Below, in pieces: positions 1 through 9,102 of a stretch of 64,000 nucleotides of DNA. The stretch covers positions 1 through 64,000 of the forward strand of contig JAKFGP010000008.1 of NCBI GenBank assembly GCA_021502835.1, read 5' to 3'. Origin of the DNA: Streptomyces thinghirensis. GTDB lineage: Bacteria > Actinomycetota > Actinomycetia > Streptomycetales > Streptomycetaceae. The notes beneath the pieces are model-generated. The model saw only the letters and a list, made by a program, of their open reading frames with translations, ran no database searches and was not told the DNA's origin. The position numbers were made by a program, and so were the translations under genes. How positions within the stretch are numbered: the first letter of the stretch is position 1; each line of letters starts with the position of its first letter.

Positions 1-113
1 TTGTGCTTCGTTCGGTGCTCGGAGCTGGGTGTTTAACCCTTGTCCAGGGTTTGTGTAGCCTTGTTTTCCGCATTTATCGTGAAACGCTTTCGCGTTTTCG
101 TGCCACAACTTCA
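1..113. other. Sequencing adapter plus barcode (Oxford Nanopore rapid barcode 05), not genomic
   Basis: The composition is far more AT-rich than the rest of the window. Positions 24-38 read gctgggtgtttaacc, close to the rapid-barcode upstream flank. Positions 39-62 match the 24-base barcode 05 as I recall it with one mismatch (starting cttgtccagggtttgtgt). Positions 63-113 follow the transposon-end flank, containing gcatttatcgtgaaacgc and ctttcgcgttttcgtg. Positions 1-20 resemble the start of the sequencing adapter. Genomic homology (citrate synthase) begins at about 114. The match is from memory; an adapter-trimming search would settle it. Confidence 0.93.
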
Positions 114-1355
114 CTTGATCATCTCGTGCCACTGGGTGATCCAGCCCGGCAGCCGGCCCAGCGCGCGAACAGGACCGTGAACATCTCGGTCAGGACAGCT
201 TATGGCCCGGTAGCAGGATTATCGGACCCGGTGTAGAAGTCGACGTTCGGGTAGAGGCTGCGCGGAGACGCGTCAGTCGTCAGGAGGCGCGTGCTCCTCC
301 AGCTTCAGGGCGATGTCCAGCAGCTCGTCGGACTTGCCGAGGGCGGAGAGCACGTCGTGCGCGGCGCGGCCTTGATGATCTTGGCGCGCGGGTCGGAGTT
401 CTTGTAGACCCGGTGGCCGAGCCCATCAGGCGGACGCCGTCCACCTTGTTCTTCACCTTGCGGATGAAGGAGTCGACGTCGCCGCCCGCGTCGCGGGTGC
501 CCTCCAGCATCTCCAGCACCGACTGGTTGGCGCCGCCGTGCAGCAGGCCCCAGAGCGCGTTGATGCCGGCGGAGATCGAGGCGAACATGTTCGCCTGCGA
601 GGAGCCGACCAGGCGGGCTGTGGAGGTCGAGCAGTTCTGCTCGTGGTCCGCGATGCGGGATCAGCAGCTTGTCCAGGGCGGCCCACGGCCGTCGGGTCGG
701 AAAGCTCATCCTCCTGCGCCGGCACCGAGAACGTCATGCGCGGAAGTTCTCGACGTAGCCGAGGTCGTTGCGCGGGTAGACGAACGGGTGGCTGATCGAC
801 TTCTTGTACGCGTAGGCCGCGATCGTCGGAAGCTTGGCGAGCAGCCGGATCGTGGAAAGGTTGCGCTGGCGCTCGTCCAACAGGTTGTGGCTGTCCTGGT
901 AGAACGTCGACAGCGCCGAGACCGGCCGACGACAGCATGGCCATCGGGTGGGCGTCGCGCAGGAAAGCCCTTGTAGAAGTTCTTGACGTCCTCGTGCGGC
1001 AGGGTGTGCTGCGTGATCTCGTTCTTGAACGCGGTGAGCTGCGTCGACGGTCGGCAGCTCGCCGTTGATCAGCAGGTAAGGCGACCTCCACGAAGGAGGA
1101 GCGCTCGGCCAGCTGCTCGATCAGGCTAGCAGCGGTACCGGAGGATGCCCGCCTCGCCGTCCAGATACGTGATGGCGGATTTGCTAGAGCGGCGGTGTTG
1201 CCGTAACCGCTGTCCAGCGTCACCAGACCGGTCTGGGCGCGGAGCTTCCCGATGTCGAAGCCCTTGTCGCCGACGGTGCTGTCGATCACCGGGTGGGTGT
1301 ACTCGCCGTCGCCGTACCGCAGTACTACTGAGTTGTCGCTCCGTCTTCCCCTCAC
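111..1355 (-). CDS. citA: Citrate synthase, 3' end cut by adapter and several frame breaks
   Basis: Condenses oxaloacetate and acetyl-CoA to citrate in the TCA cycle; cytoplasmic. The N-terminus reads [20 protein letters not shown], then [20 protein letters not shown]. Further on come [24 protein letters not shown], the [13 protein letters not shown] active-site block and GHRVYKN. Past the apparent stop near 280, translation of other frames still gives YPNVDFYTG and [13 protein letters not shown] down to about 114, where adapter sequence replaces the last ~25 residues. The pieces lie in several frames, so the gene carries many indels, more densely than elsewhere, as expected at a contig end with low read depth. 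The start is a GTG at 1355; the usual start may lie just before SDNS, where a base or two seem lost. Downstream and upstream signals are not resolvable. Confidence 0.93.
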
Positions 1356-1450
1356 CGACGTAGTGCCTCATCTTCGAGGTGCCCTGACTGTCTCTACCAT
1401 CCCCACTTGGCTCTAGGAGAGTGCACTCGGGGTCGACCATCGGGCCTATC

Positions 1451-1469
1451 GGCGGCACTCAGTGCCGCC
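1451..1469. terminator. Perfect short hairpin between recD-like gene and citA
   Basis: ggcggcact and agtgccgcc form nine-base arms around a single c. It lies about 120 bases past the stop of the RecD-like gene and about 95 bases upstream of citA, both on the minus strand, so it could end RecD transcription. No T-tract follows, which is usual in Streptomyces. It could instead be an operator for citA. The rest of 1356-1587 holds a long C run near 1479 and no gene. Confidence 0.45.
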
Positions 1470-1587
1470 AACTAACTCCCCCCCCCCTCTCCCTCCCCAT
1501 CCAGGAAGTGCTCTGTGACCTTCCCAGAGCTCATTTGATCGATCATTTTTCACACAGGTCGAGAGGTTTCACCGGAAGACCTTCGGG

Positions 1588-3849
1588 TCAGGAGCCCGCC
1601 AGGCGGAAGTCGAGCGCCGTGCGGCGCCGGCCGGCCGACACCGTGCGGACCGCCTGTCCGATCGCCTTGCGGGAACCGACGAGGACGACCAGCTTCTTGG
1701 CCCGGGTGACCGCCGTGTGCAGCAGGTTCCGCTGGAGCATCATCCAGGCGCCGGTCGTCACCGGGATCACCACCGCCGGGTACTCGCTCCCCTGCGGAGG
1801 CGGTGGATGGTCACCGCGTAGGCGTGGGCCAGTTCGTCCAGTTCGTCGAATTCGTGCACGGAACCTCCTCGTCCTCGTCCGTCCAGCACGGTGAGGCGCT
1901 GGTCCACCGGGTCGAGCGGGGTGACCACGCCGACGGTGCCGTTGAAGACGCCGTTCTCACCCTTCTCGTAATTGTTGCGAATCTGGGTGACCTTGTCGCC
2001 GACCCGGGAAGGCACGACCGCCAAACCTCTTCTCCGGCACGTCCGGGCGCCCGGGGTGACGGCCTGCTGGAGCAGCCCGTTCAGCGCGCCGGCGCCGCGG
2101 GTCCCCGGTGCATAGGGGGCGAGCACCTGCACGTCCCGGCGCAGGTCGAGCCCGAACTTCGCCGGGATGCGGCGCGCGGCGACGTCCACCGTGAGCCGCC
2201 CGGTCTCCTCGGTGTCGTCCTCGACGAAGAGGAAGAAGTCCTTCATGCCGTCGGTGAGCGGGGTGCTGCCCGGCGTTGATCCGGTGCGCGTTCGTCACCA
2301 CCCCGACTGCTGGGCCTGGCGGAAGACACACGGAGTGAGGCGGACGGCGGGCACGGGCTGCCGGGCGCGAGCGGGTCCCGGAGCACTTCCCCCGCGCCCA
2401 CGCTGGGCGCGGCTGGTCGACGTCCCCGACGAAGAGCAGGTGGGCACCCGGGGGCACCGCCTTGACCAGCTTGTTGGCGAGGAGCAGGTCCAGCATCGAC
2501 GCCTCGTCCACCACGACGAGGTCGGCGTCCAGCGGCCGGTCCGGTCGTAGGCGGCGTCACCGCCCGGCAGGCTCCAGCAGACGGTGGACCGTGGACGCCT
2601 CGGCGCCGGTCAGCTCGGCGAGAGCAGCGGCGGCCCGGCCGGTCGGCGCGGCGAGCACCACCTTGGCCTTCTTCGCGCGGGCCAGTTCGACGATGGAGCG
2701 GACGGTGAAGGACTTGCCGCAGCCCGGCCCGCCGGTGAGGACGGCGACCTTCTCGGTGAGCGCGAGGTCTGACGGCGGCCTCCTGCTCGGGGGCGAGGTC
2801 GGCGCCGGTGCGGCTCGCCAGGCCAGCTGAGCGCTCTGTCCCACGGCGCGTCCGTGAAGGCCGGCATCCGGTCCTCGTCGGCACGCAGGGGCCGCCGCAG
2901 CTGGGCGGAAGGGCCAGCTCGGCGCGGTGGAAGGGGACGAGGTAGACGGCGGTGACGGGGTCGCCGCCCTCCGGGTCGGGGACCTTCTCGCGTACGACGC
3001 CGGGGTCCTCGCCGTCCTGGGGGTCGGCTGCCAGCTCGGCCAGGCACTCGATGACCAGGCCGGTGTCCACCTGGAGCAGCTTCACCGCGTCGGCGATCAG
3101 CTTCTCCTCGGGGAGATAGCAGTGCCCCTGGTCGGTGGCCTGCGACAGGGCGTACTGCTAGGCCCGCCTTCACCCGGTCCGGGCTGTCGTGCGGGATGCC
3201 CACGGACTGGGCGATCTTGTCGGCGGTGAGGAAGCCGATGCCCCAGACGTCGGACGCCAGCCGGTAGGGCTGGTTCTTGACGACGGAGATCGACGCGTCG
3301 CCGTACTTCTTGTAGATCCGCACGGCGATGGAGGTGGACACCTCGACGGTCTGGAGGAAGAGCATGACCTCCTTGATCGCCTTCTGCTCGTCCCAGGCGT
3401 CGGCGATCTTCTCGGTCCGCGCGGGGCCGAGGCCGGGCACCTCGATGAGCCGCTTGGGCTCCTCCTCGATGATCTGGAGCGTGTCCACGCCGAAGTGCTG
3501 TGTGATGCGGTCGGCGAAGACCGGGCCGATGCCCTTGACCGGGCCGGACCCGAGGTAGCGCCGGATGCCCTGGACCGTGGCCGGGGAGCACGGTCGTGTA
3601 GTTCTCCACGTGGAACTGCTTGCCGTACTGGGGGTGCGACCCCCAGCGCCCCTCCATCCGCAGCGACTCCCCGGCCTGCGCGCCGAGCAGCGCGCCGACG
3701 ACGGTCAGCAGGTCGCCGGCGCCTCTGCCGGTGTCGACTCGGGCGACCGTGTAGCCGTTCTCCTCATTGGCGTACGTGATGCGCTCCAGGACACCTTCGA
3801 GGGTGGCGAGTCGCCGTTCACCGGGAGCGGCATCGGGCTGGTTCGGCAT
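1588..3849 (-). CDS. RecD2-like ATP-dependent DNA helicase (frameshifted)
   Basis: A superfamily 1 5'-3' helicase of the stand-alone RecD (YrrC/RecD2) type, acting in DNA repair without RecB or RecC. The start ATG at 3849 gives [20 protein letters not shown], then the N-terminal domain [20 protein letters not shown]. Helix-hairpin-helix repeats follow ([18 protein letters not shown]). The helicase core has Walker [29 protein letters not shown], Walker [10 protein letters not shown] and FVGDVDQP. The C-terminus carries motif [20 protein letters not shown]. The ~754-residue span fits the family. Frame changes occur near 1960, 2250, 2560, 2840, 3160 and 3590. It lies downstream of nothing recognisable on its own strand and is divergent from the gene at 3942. 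Confidence 0.93.
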
Positions 3850-3941
3850 GATCCGACGGTACCGGTGGGGGTGTGACAGCGGTGACCGGTCCGGCAAGAT
3901 CATGCGGACGGGCGGTTCGACCCGGCGGGCGGAGGGAAGAC

Positions 3942-4541
3942 ATGGGGCTGATCTACGGCTACGACATCTATCTGCGTCCCCGGGACGTCGCGAGGGCGCT
4001 GGCCGCCGTGGCCGAGCTGGCGCCCCCGTCCCGTGACGTGCCGCCGCTCGACGTCCACACTGCCCGGCGGTGAGCGGATCGCCCTCCCGTTCACGTCCGA
4101 CTTCGGCAGCGATCCGGTCGACTGCTCCGCGAGCGGCGAGTTCCGCCTGGACACGTCGCTCATGTTCGGCGTGGACGAGGCGGTGCGCGCCTACGGGGAG
4201 TCGTCCGGCCTGCCGGCCGAGGTGAACGGGCGGGTTCGGATCGGGTACGTCTACCTGGCGGTCCGGTTCGAGTCCTTCCTGCACCCCGTTACGCGTCGCT
4301 GGAGTTCTGGGCCGCGACGTCGGGGATGAGCCGCCTGTTCGCGCGTTCGGCGAGCATCGAGGAGACGTTCACCGACCTCACCGCCGCCGTCGGCGGTATG
4401 CTGCCTGTTCGACACCGGTGACGGGGGCCCCGAGGAAGTGTGCTGGCTCGACGGGGAGGCGACGCGCGTGCGGATCGGCGGCGCCCGGTTCCCGGATCAG
4501 CGGGCGCTGGTGGCGACTTGGCCCGACCCGACGTCACGGAT
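3942..4541 (+). CDS. Conserved hypothetical protein (frameshifted)
   Basis: Starts MGLIYGYDIYLRPRDVARAL at an ATG preceded by ggaggga. After a frame break near 4070 it continues LPGGERIALPFTSDFGSDP, VDCSASGEFRLDTSLMFGVD and RIGYVYLAVRFESFLHP. A further break gives SLEFWAATSGMSRLFARS, and the last part reads EVCWLDGEATRVRIGG and RALVATWPDP. About 200 residues. There is no signal peptide, membrane segment or known catalytic motif, and I know it only as a conserved Streptomyces protein. The open frame runs on to 4653 on the opposite strand of the DUF397 gene, so the natural end is probably near 4541. Divergent from the helicase. Confidence 0.75.
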
Positions 4542-4721
4542 TGCCCGTCGGCTCCTTCAACGCCTGGAGGAAGCGGGTGAAGGCGGTGCGGAGGAAGGCC
4601 AGGGTCGCCCGGGTGGGGGCCTCGGTGTCGCGGACGGCTACGTGGGTGGGTGAGTTCGCGATCTCACGCACTCGTTGCCGTCGCCCGGGCCCGAGTAGGA
4701 CGACTTCCGCCAGTTGTCCAT
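4534..4721 (-). CDS. DUF397 domain protein (one frame break)
   Basis: Begins MDNWRKSSYSGPGDGNECV, the hallmark W-KSSYSG-NCVE start of DUF397 proteins. After a one-base loss (gtggag to gtgag) it continues IANSPTHVAVRDTEAPTR and ends FLQALKEPTGNP. About 62 residues, typical for the family. The start lies 8 bases past the stop of the XRE regulator gene, so the two are co-transcribed. In Streptomyces such pairs (BldB/WhiJ-like systems) usually act together, with the DUF397 protein thought to modulate its partner; that role is inferred. It converges on and slightly overlaps the hypothetical gene upstream in coordinates. Confidence 0.88.
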
Positions 4722-4728
4722 GGGATTC

Positions 4729-5562
4729 CTACAGCTCCTTCGCCAGGCTGTGGATGAGATCCCGTGACTGACCAGGGTCGAGTGACGCCTCCTCCACCTT
4801 ACGGAAGCTCGTTCGGTAGGTGTTGAGCTGAGCCTCGGAATCAATGAACACCGAGCCGTGCAGCGCGTCGCGGACGACGGTGTCCAGCTTGGGCAGGGGA
4901 CCGCCCACTACGTCATCGTGCTGGAAGCGCTGGCGAAACCGTCAGGTCGAAGGGGACGACGCGCACGGTGATGTGGTCCGCTTCGGAGAGCTCCAGGAGC
5001 CGCGCCAGCTGAGCCCTTGAAGTGGCACGGTCGCTGACCCGAATCCGGAGTGCGGCCTCATGGATCACCGCTTCGTAGGCGATGGTGAAGCGCTGACGCG
5101 CCCTGCGGTGCTGAATGCGCACTTCCAGTTCCTCGGCGGTCAGTTCCGGCAGTCTGGACGAGAAGACGGCACGCGAGTACTCCTCGGTCTGGAGCAGGCC
5201 CGGCACATACAGGATGGCCACGTGGCGGAGGAACCGAGCATGGTGCTCCAGCTCGGACAGATCGAGGAACGACGTGGGTAGGGCGCCCCGATACTCCTCC
5301 CACCAGCCACTTCGCCCGTTCAGTGGCCATCGCTACAGGCGTCGATGAACTCCTCGTCGGTACAGGCGTAATGGGACGCCAGGCGGCGGACTCGCTGCTC
5401 GCTCACACCCGCGAGGGCGGACTCGATATGAGTGATCTGGGCGGGCGCCACACCGAGCAGCTCCGCCGCCTGGCGGGAGTTGAGCCCTGCGGCCTCACGG
5501 AGTCTCCGCAGTTCGGTTGCCAGTCGCACCTGACGTGCCGTTGGTTCACGCCTCTTCACCAT
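4729..5562 (-). CDS. XRE-family regulator with DUF5753 domain (frameshifted)
   Basis: A cytoplasmic DNA-binding regulator of about 280 residues. The N-terminal helix-turn-helix reads RLREAAGLNSRQAAELLGVA then QITHIESALAGVSEQRV. The C-terminal DUF5753 (WhiJ-like) domain reads MAILYVPGLLQTEEYSRAVF, VRIQHRRARQRF and HITVRVVPFDLTVS. It ends with DSEAQLNTYRTSFRKVEEAS and SLAKEL. The frame changes near 5300 and 4935. The start ATG at 5562 has gagggcc upstream. It pairs with the DUF397 gene just downstream, and a second such pair occurs at 35542-36557. Divergent from the ATPase gene at 5778. Confidence 0.9.
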
Positions 5563-5777
5563 CGACTGGCCCTCCTAACACGTCCGTTGGTGCGACTCGT
5601 TCGGCGTCAGATTACGCGATCGACCTGCAGCGTCCCTAAATTTAGATCTACCGTCAGTGACGCGACGCACACCGTGCGACACCGGGCCATCAGGGAGCGC
5701 ACCGCCCCGTCCTGCCATGACGGCCGCGGCATTGACACCTGGCCCGCCACAACCACCACCCCCGGCCGGAGTCCCGC

Positions 5778-6243
5778 ATGCCCGAAAACGAGCCCTGGGA
5801 GTACTCCCTGTACATCCCCCAACGACCTCCGCGCCGTCACCGTCAGTCGTCGCACCCTTCGCCTGATCCCTCACCATGCACGGGTTGATCCGCCTCGTGG
5901 ACATCGCCGAGTTGCTCGCGACGGAGCTGGTCTCCAATGCCGTGCGGCACCAAAGGTCCAGCCGCCCTCCGTGTCCGCTGGTCTCCGCCGGGCACGCTGC
6001 GGATCGGGGCGTGGGATGCGGACCCGGAACCTCCGGAACCGCCCGCGCCGTTCGTGCGGGTGGCGGAGTCGGAGGAAGGAGGGCGGGGCCTGGCGCTGGT
6101 GCGGGCCTGCGCCGACGTGTGCAGGGGTGGCATGCGCTGGCCAGGCACGGCAACCGGGGCAAGTACGTGTGGTGCGGGCTGACCCGCACCCCGGCACCCC
6201 CCACACGAAGGCACTCACCGGCCATCTGTTGGCCAAGCGCTGA
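5778..6243 (+). CDS. Anti-sigma-type ATP-binding protein (HATPase_c_2, frameshifted)
   Basis: A small GHKL-fold ATPase/kinase of the RsbW/SpoIIAB type, abundant in Streptomyces, which usually phosphorylates or binds anti-anti-sigma or sigma factors. The ATG at 5778 gives MPENEPWEYSLYIPNDLRAV, then the N-box ELLATELVSNAVRH in another frame. PPGTLRIGAWDADPEPPEPP and the G-box GGRGLALVRACADV follow, and the end reads RHGNRGKYVWCGL. Breaks occur near 5820, 5870, 5945 and 6130. The stop is uncertain: the 6243 reading ends HLLAKR. No sigma factor or antagonist lies next to it. Confidence 0.82.
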
Positions 6244-6329
6244 TCCGAGCACCCCGAGTACAACATCAGCCCAACTGTTCACGGCTGAGCGGCCGGGAGG
6301 GGAGGCCGGGCACCCGGCCCTCGGACCGC

Positions 6330-7019
6330 TCAGGTACGGGCGCGCGTCGCGTCCAGAGCCTCCGTCGGCGCCGAGAGGCCCGAAGGCGCTCCCGCACGGT
6401 CGGAGACCCGCGAACAGCCCCGCGAGGAGGGCTCGGGGGTGCGCGCGAGGTCCAGGGCCTCGACGAGGACCCGGCCGTAGTGGATCTTCCGGCCCTTCTT
6501 GGTCCCGAAGAACCGGCGGAGCTGCTGCTGCGCGGTGCGGTCCTGCTGGGCGGGCTGGCGGAGGAACGTCCGGAGGGGCGCAGGTCGCCCTCCCGCCTCG
6601 ACCAGTTCCTTCACCCGCGTCACACCCAGCGCGCGGATCAGCTCGTCCTCCAGGTCGGCCGCGCAGACGAAGGCCGTCAGGGCGCCGCCTGCGCCCGCTC
6701 CAGGGCGCGGACGTAGTAACCCTGCTCCCGCTCGTCACACAGTCCCGTGAGACGGAGGCCCAGGCCGGACGGTCCGAGGAGGAGGCGAAGCGGCCGACGC
6801 TCATCGCGCCGCCCATCGGGGAGGACGCAGACCCCTCCGCCGCGAGGTGCGGCGGCCGTGACGCGCGGCCAGCGCGTCGACCGCCCGCCGGTCGCTCGGC
6901 CCCTCCAGGAGGACAGCGGTACCTACCGACAGTCGCGTCGCCAACTCGTGCGCGGGGCCGCCGGGGCCGCCGGCCGCCCACGCGGTGACCGCGACCCGGA
7001 ACGCCCCCATGTCCGCCAT
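6330..7019 (-). CDS. Stand-alone TOPRIM-domain protein (OLD-like nuclease/nucleotidyltransferase fold)
   Basis: The ATG at 7019 gives MADMGAFRVAVTAWAAGG, then TAVLLEGPSDRRAVDALAAR, whose glutamate fits the TOPRIM motif. MGGAMSVGRFAS and LTGLCDEREQGYYVRALERA follow in another frame, supplying the acidic pair, and then FVCAADLEDELIRALGV. The C-terminus reads VTRVKELVEAGG and TAQQQLRRFFGTKKGRKIHY, ending LVEALDLART. About 220 residues with no helicase or ATPase part, unlike full OLD proteins. The role is unknown; a nucleic-acid-modifying activity is only inferred from the fold. Breaks near 6880, 6750, 6625 and 6430. Divergent from the ArsR-type gene. Confidence 0.75.
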
Positions 7020-7108
7020 GGAACGAGTCTCCGCCCTGAGCGGCCGCGCCGGTAGTGATTTTCGGCAGAGCCCGGCCGGCTCGCCGGCGGCGCCCTCCAC
7101 GCCCCCGA

Positions 7109-7151
7109 TTGACACGCAACCTTTTGGCTGCCTAACGTGAAAGGCAGCCAA
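7109..7151 (+). promoter_or_regulatory. Promoter and palindromic operator of the ArsR-type gene
   Basis: A consensus -35 ttgaca at 7109-7114 is followed 18 bases later by taacgt at 7133-7138. Ten-base arms ttggctgcct (7124-7133) and aggcagccaa (7142-7151) flank and overlap the -10. The right arm ends 8 bases before the ATG at 7160, so a bound repressor would block polymerase and the transcript leader would be very short. Autoregulation is inferred from the placement. Confidence 0.68.
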
Positions 7152-7159
7152 TGGGCTGC

Positions 7160-8063
7160 ATGTCAGAGGGCGGAGACGGACGAGGTCTTCAAGGCGCTGG
7201 CCGACGGCAGCCGGCGGCGGTGCTGGACAGCCTGAACGCGCGCAACGGGCAGAGCCTGCGCAGCTGTGCGCCGGGCTGGACATGGCCCGGCGGTCGGTCA
7301 GCAAGCACCTGGCGGTGCTGGAGGCGGCCCACCTGGTCACCGCCGTCCGGCGGGGCCGGGAAGAAGCTGCACTACCTCAACGCCGAACCGATCAACGCCA
7401 TCGCCGAACACTGGATCAGCCGCTACGACCGGGAGCGGGTGCGCACTCGCCGATCTCAAGCAGGCGCTGGAGGACACCGCCATGGACCGCACGGACAGCA
7501 ACGCGTTCGTCTACACGACCTACATCAGGACCACGCCCGAGAAGCTGTGGCGGGGCCTGACCGACCCCGCCTTCACCCGGCGCTACTGGGGTGTCGAGTT
7601 CGTCACCGACTGGGCGGCCGGGTCGCCCGTGGTGTGGAGGGAGCGGGAGACGGAGACCGCCGACCCGCAGCAGGTCGTTCTCGGTCCGAGCCCTTCCGGC
7701 GGCTGTCGTACACCCTGGCGCACCTTCACGCCGGAGTGGGCGGGGCCAACCAGGATCGACGACGAGACCCTCGCCAAGCTCTCCGCCGAGCGGCGGTCGC
7801 AGGTCACGTTCGAGGTCGAGGACCTCGGCGAGGGGTTGGTGAAGCTGACCGTCGTCCACGACGGGTTCGAGCCGGGCGGCACCGTCCGCGAGATGATCCA
7901 GCACGGCTGGCCGGCCCTGCTGTCCAGCCTCAAGACGCTGCTGGAGACCGGCGAGGACGCTGCCGGAGCCTCGGTGACCTGTCGGTCCTTCCAGCGGCGC
8001 GGGGCCGTCTCCGGTGCATGTGCGACAGCTTATCCGGGTTGCGGACGGCGTAGAGGCCGCTGA
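7160..8063 (+). CDS. ArsR-family regulator fused to an SRPBCC domain (frameshifted)
   Basis: The N-terminal winged helix reads VFKALADGS, LDSLNARNGQSLR, LDMARRSVSKHLAVLEAAHL and KKLHYLNAEPINAIAEHWIS. It runs straight on through RERV, ALADLKQALEDTAMDRTD into a C-terminal SRPBCC/AHSA1 lipocalin-like domain: NAFVYTTYIRTTPEKLWRGL, RRYWGVEFVTDWAAGS, VTFEVEDLGEGLVKLTVVHD and REMIQHGWPALLSSLKTLLE. The start ATG at 7160 restores MSEAETDEVFKALAD if one extra G is removed near 7170. The domains share one reading with no internal start, so a sensor-regulator fusion is likely; the ligand is unknown. The stop is uncertain (7978-8063) because the sigma-factor gene converges here. Confidence 0.85.
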
Positions 8064-8946
8064 TGCGGCCCTCGTCGAAGCGGACCGCCACCACGGTGTC
8101 GAGCTCGCCGTCGAGGTGGACGACCAGCGCCGGGTAGCCGTTGACCTGGGCCGGTTCCATCGACAGCGCGACGGTGTGTTTGGCCAGTCCGCCGAGCATC
8201 AGGCGGGCCACCTTGTCGGCCCCGTGATGGGGCGCAGGACGGCCTGCCCGATGCCTCCGCCGTCGCCGAGCAGGACGACGTCCGGGGAGAGGATGTCGAG
8301 CAGGCCCTGCAGGTCGCCCGTCTCCACGGCCCGCTGGAAGGCCGCGAGGCCTTCTGCGACTCGGTCGCCGAGATCACCGCGCGGGCGGCGTGCCGCGACG
8401 TGGGCGCGGGCCCGGTGCGCGATCTGGCGGACGGCGACCGGGCTCTTCTCCACGGCGTCGGCGATCTCATCGTAGCCGAGGTCGAGAACACCTCGCGCAG
8501 CACGAACACCGCCCGCTCGGTCGGCGTCAGCGTCTCCAGCACCAGCATCATCGCCATCGACACGCTGTCGGCCAGTTCGACGTCCTCCGCCACGTCGGGG
8601 GTGGTCAGCAGCAGCTCGGGCGGCCAGGAGCCGACGTAGGACTCACCTTGCGGCGGCCGAGGGTGCGCAGTCAGTTCAGGGACTGCCGGGTGGTGATGCG
8701 GACGAGGTACGCGCGCGGCGGTCGCGCACCACCGCGAGGTCCACGTCCGCCCAGCGCAGCCAGGTCTCCTGGAGGACGTCCTCCGCGTCGGCCGCCGGGC
8801 CAGGCATCTCGTAGGCGACGGTGAAGAGCAGGTTCCGGTGCGCGACGAAGGTATCGGTGGCGCCGTCCTGGTCGCGTCCGCTGTTCTCGCTGGTCTGACC
8901 GGCTTCTCCCGTTCGTTCGGCTCAGTCTTGTCGGTGTCACGCGCAC
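7930..8946 (-). CDS. ECF sigma factor of the SigJ type with SnoaL-like C-terminus (frameshifted)
   Basis: Region 2 reads FVAHRNLLFTVAYEM and EDVLQETWLRWADVDLA. Then come RAYLVRITTRQSLN, ESYVGSWPPELLLTTPD and the linker VELADSVSMAMMLVLETL. Region 4 reads TPTERAVFVLREVF and EIADAVEKSPVAVRQIAHRA. The C-terminal extension ETGDLQGLLDILSPDVVLLG, then AQVNGYPALVVHLDGELDTV, is a SnoaL/NTF2-like domain typical of SigJ (ECF41-type) factors. These usually lie beside a carboxymuconolactone decarboxylase-type gene, exactly as here (9103-9587, divergent), and regulate it. The start is not resolved: the correct frame meets a stop before a start codon, so another indel lies near 8900. The C-terminal end overlaps the convergent gene. 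Confidence 0.87.
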
Positions 8947-9056
8947 AGGACACCGGCCGCCGGTGTGCTGTGGCGCCGTCGTCGGTGGGCCACGTCACGC
9001 ACCGGCGGCCCGTCACAGGGAGCGGGCCGCCGGCGGTCTCGTGTTCGTCGGTGAGG

Positions 9057-9088
9057 CACCGAGTCACCGAGTCACCGAGTCACCGAGA
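9057..9088 (+). repeat. Four tandem copies of an octamer before the AhpD-like gene
   Basis: The octamer caccgagt is repeated at 9057, 9065, 9073 and 9081, the last ending in a. The array stops directly at the ribosome binding site gaggacgg. It lies in the leader between the divergent sigma factor and AhpD-like genes. Confidence 0.85.
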
Positions 9089-9102
9089 GCGAGGACGGGA
9101 TC

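Noticed and set aside
3..236. Small open frame at the window start
   Set aside because: It spans adapter sequence and the reverse of citrate synthase, so it is an artefact.
5575..7119. 514-codon minus-strand open frame
   Set aside because: It runs antisense to the ATP-binding protein and through the TOPRIM gene in changing frames; a high-GC frame shadow with no domain of its own.
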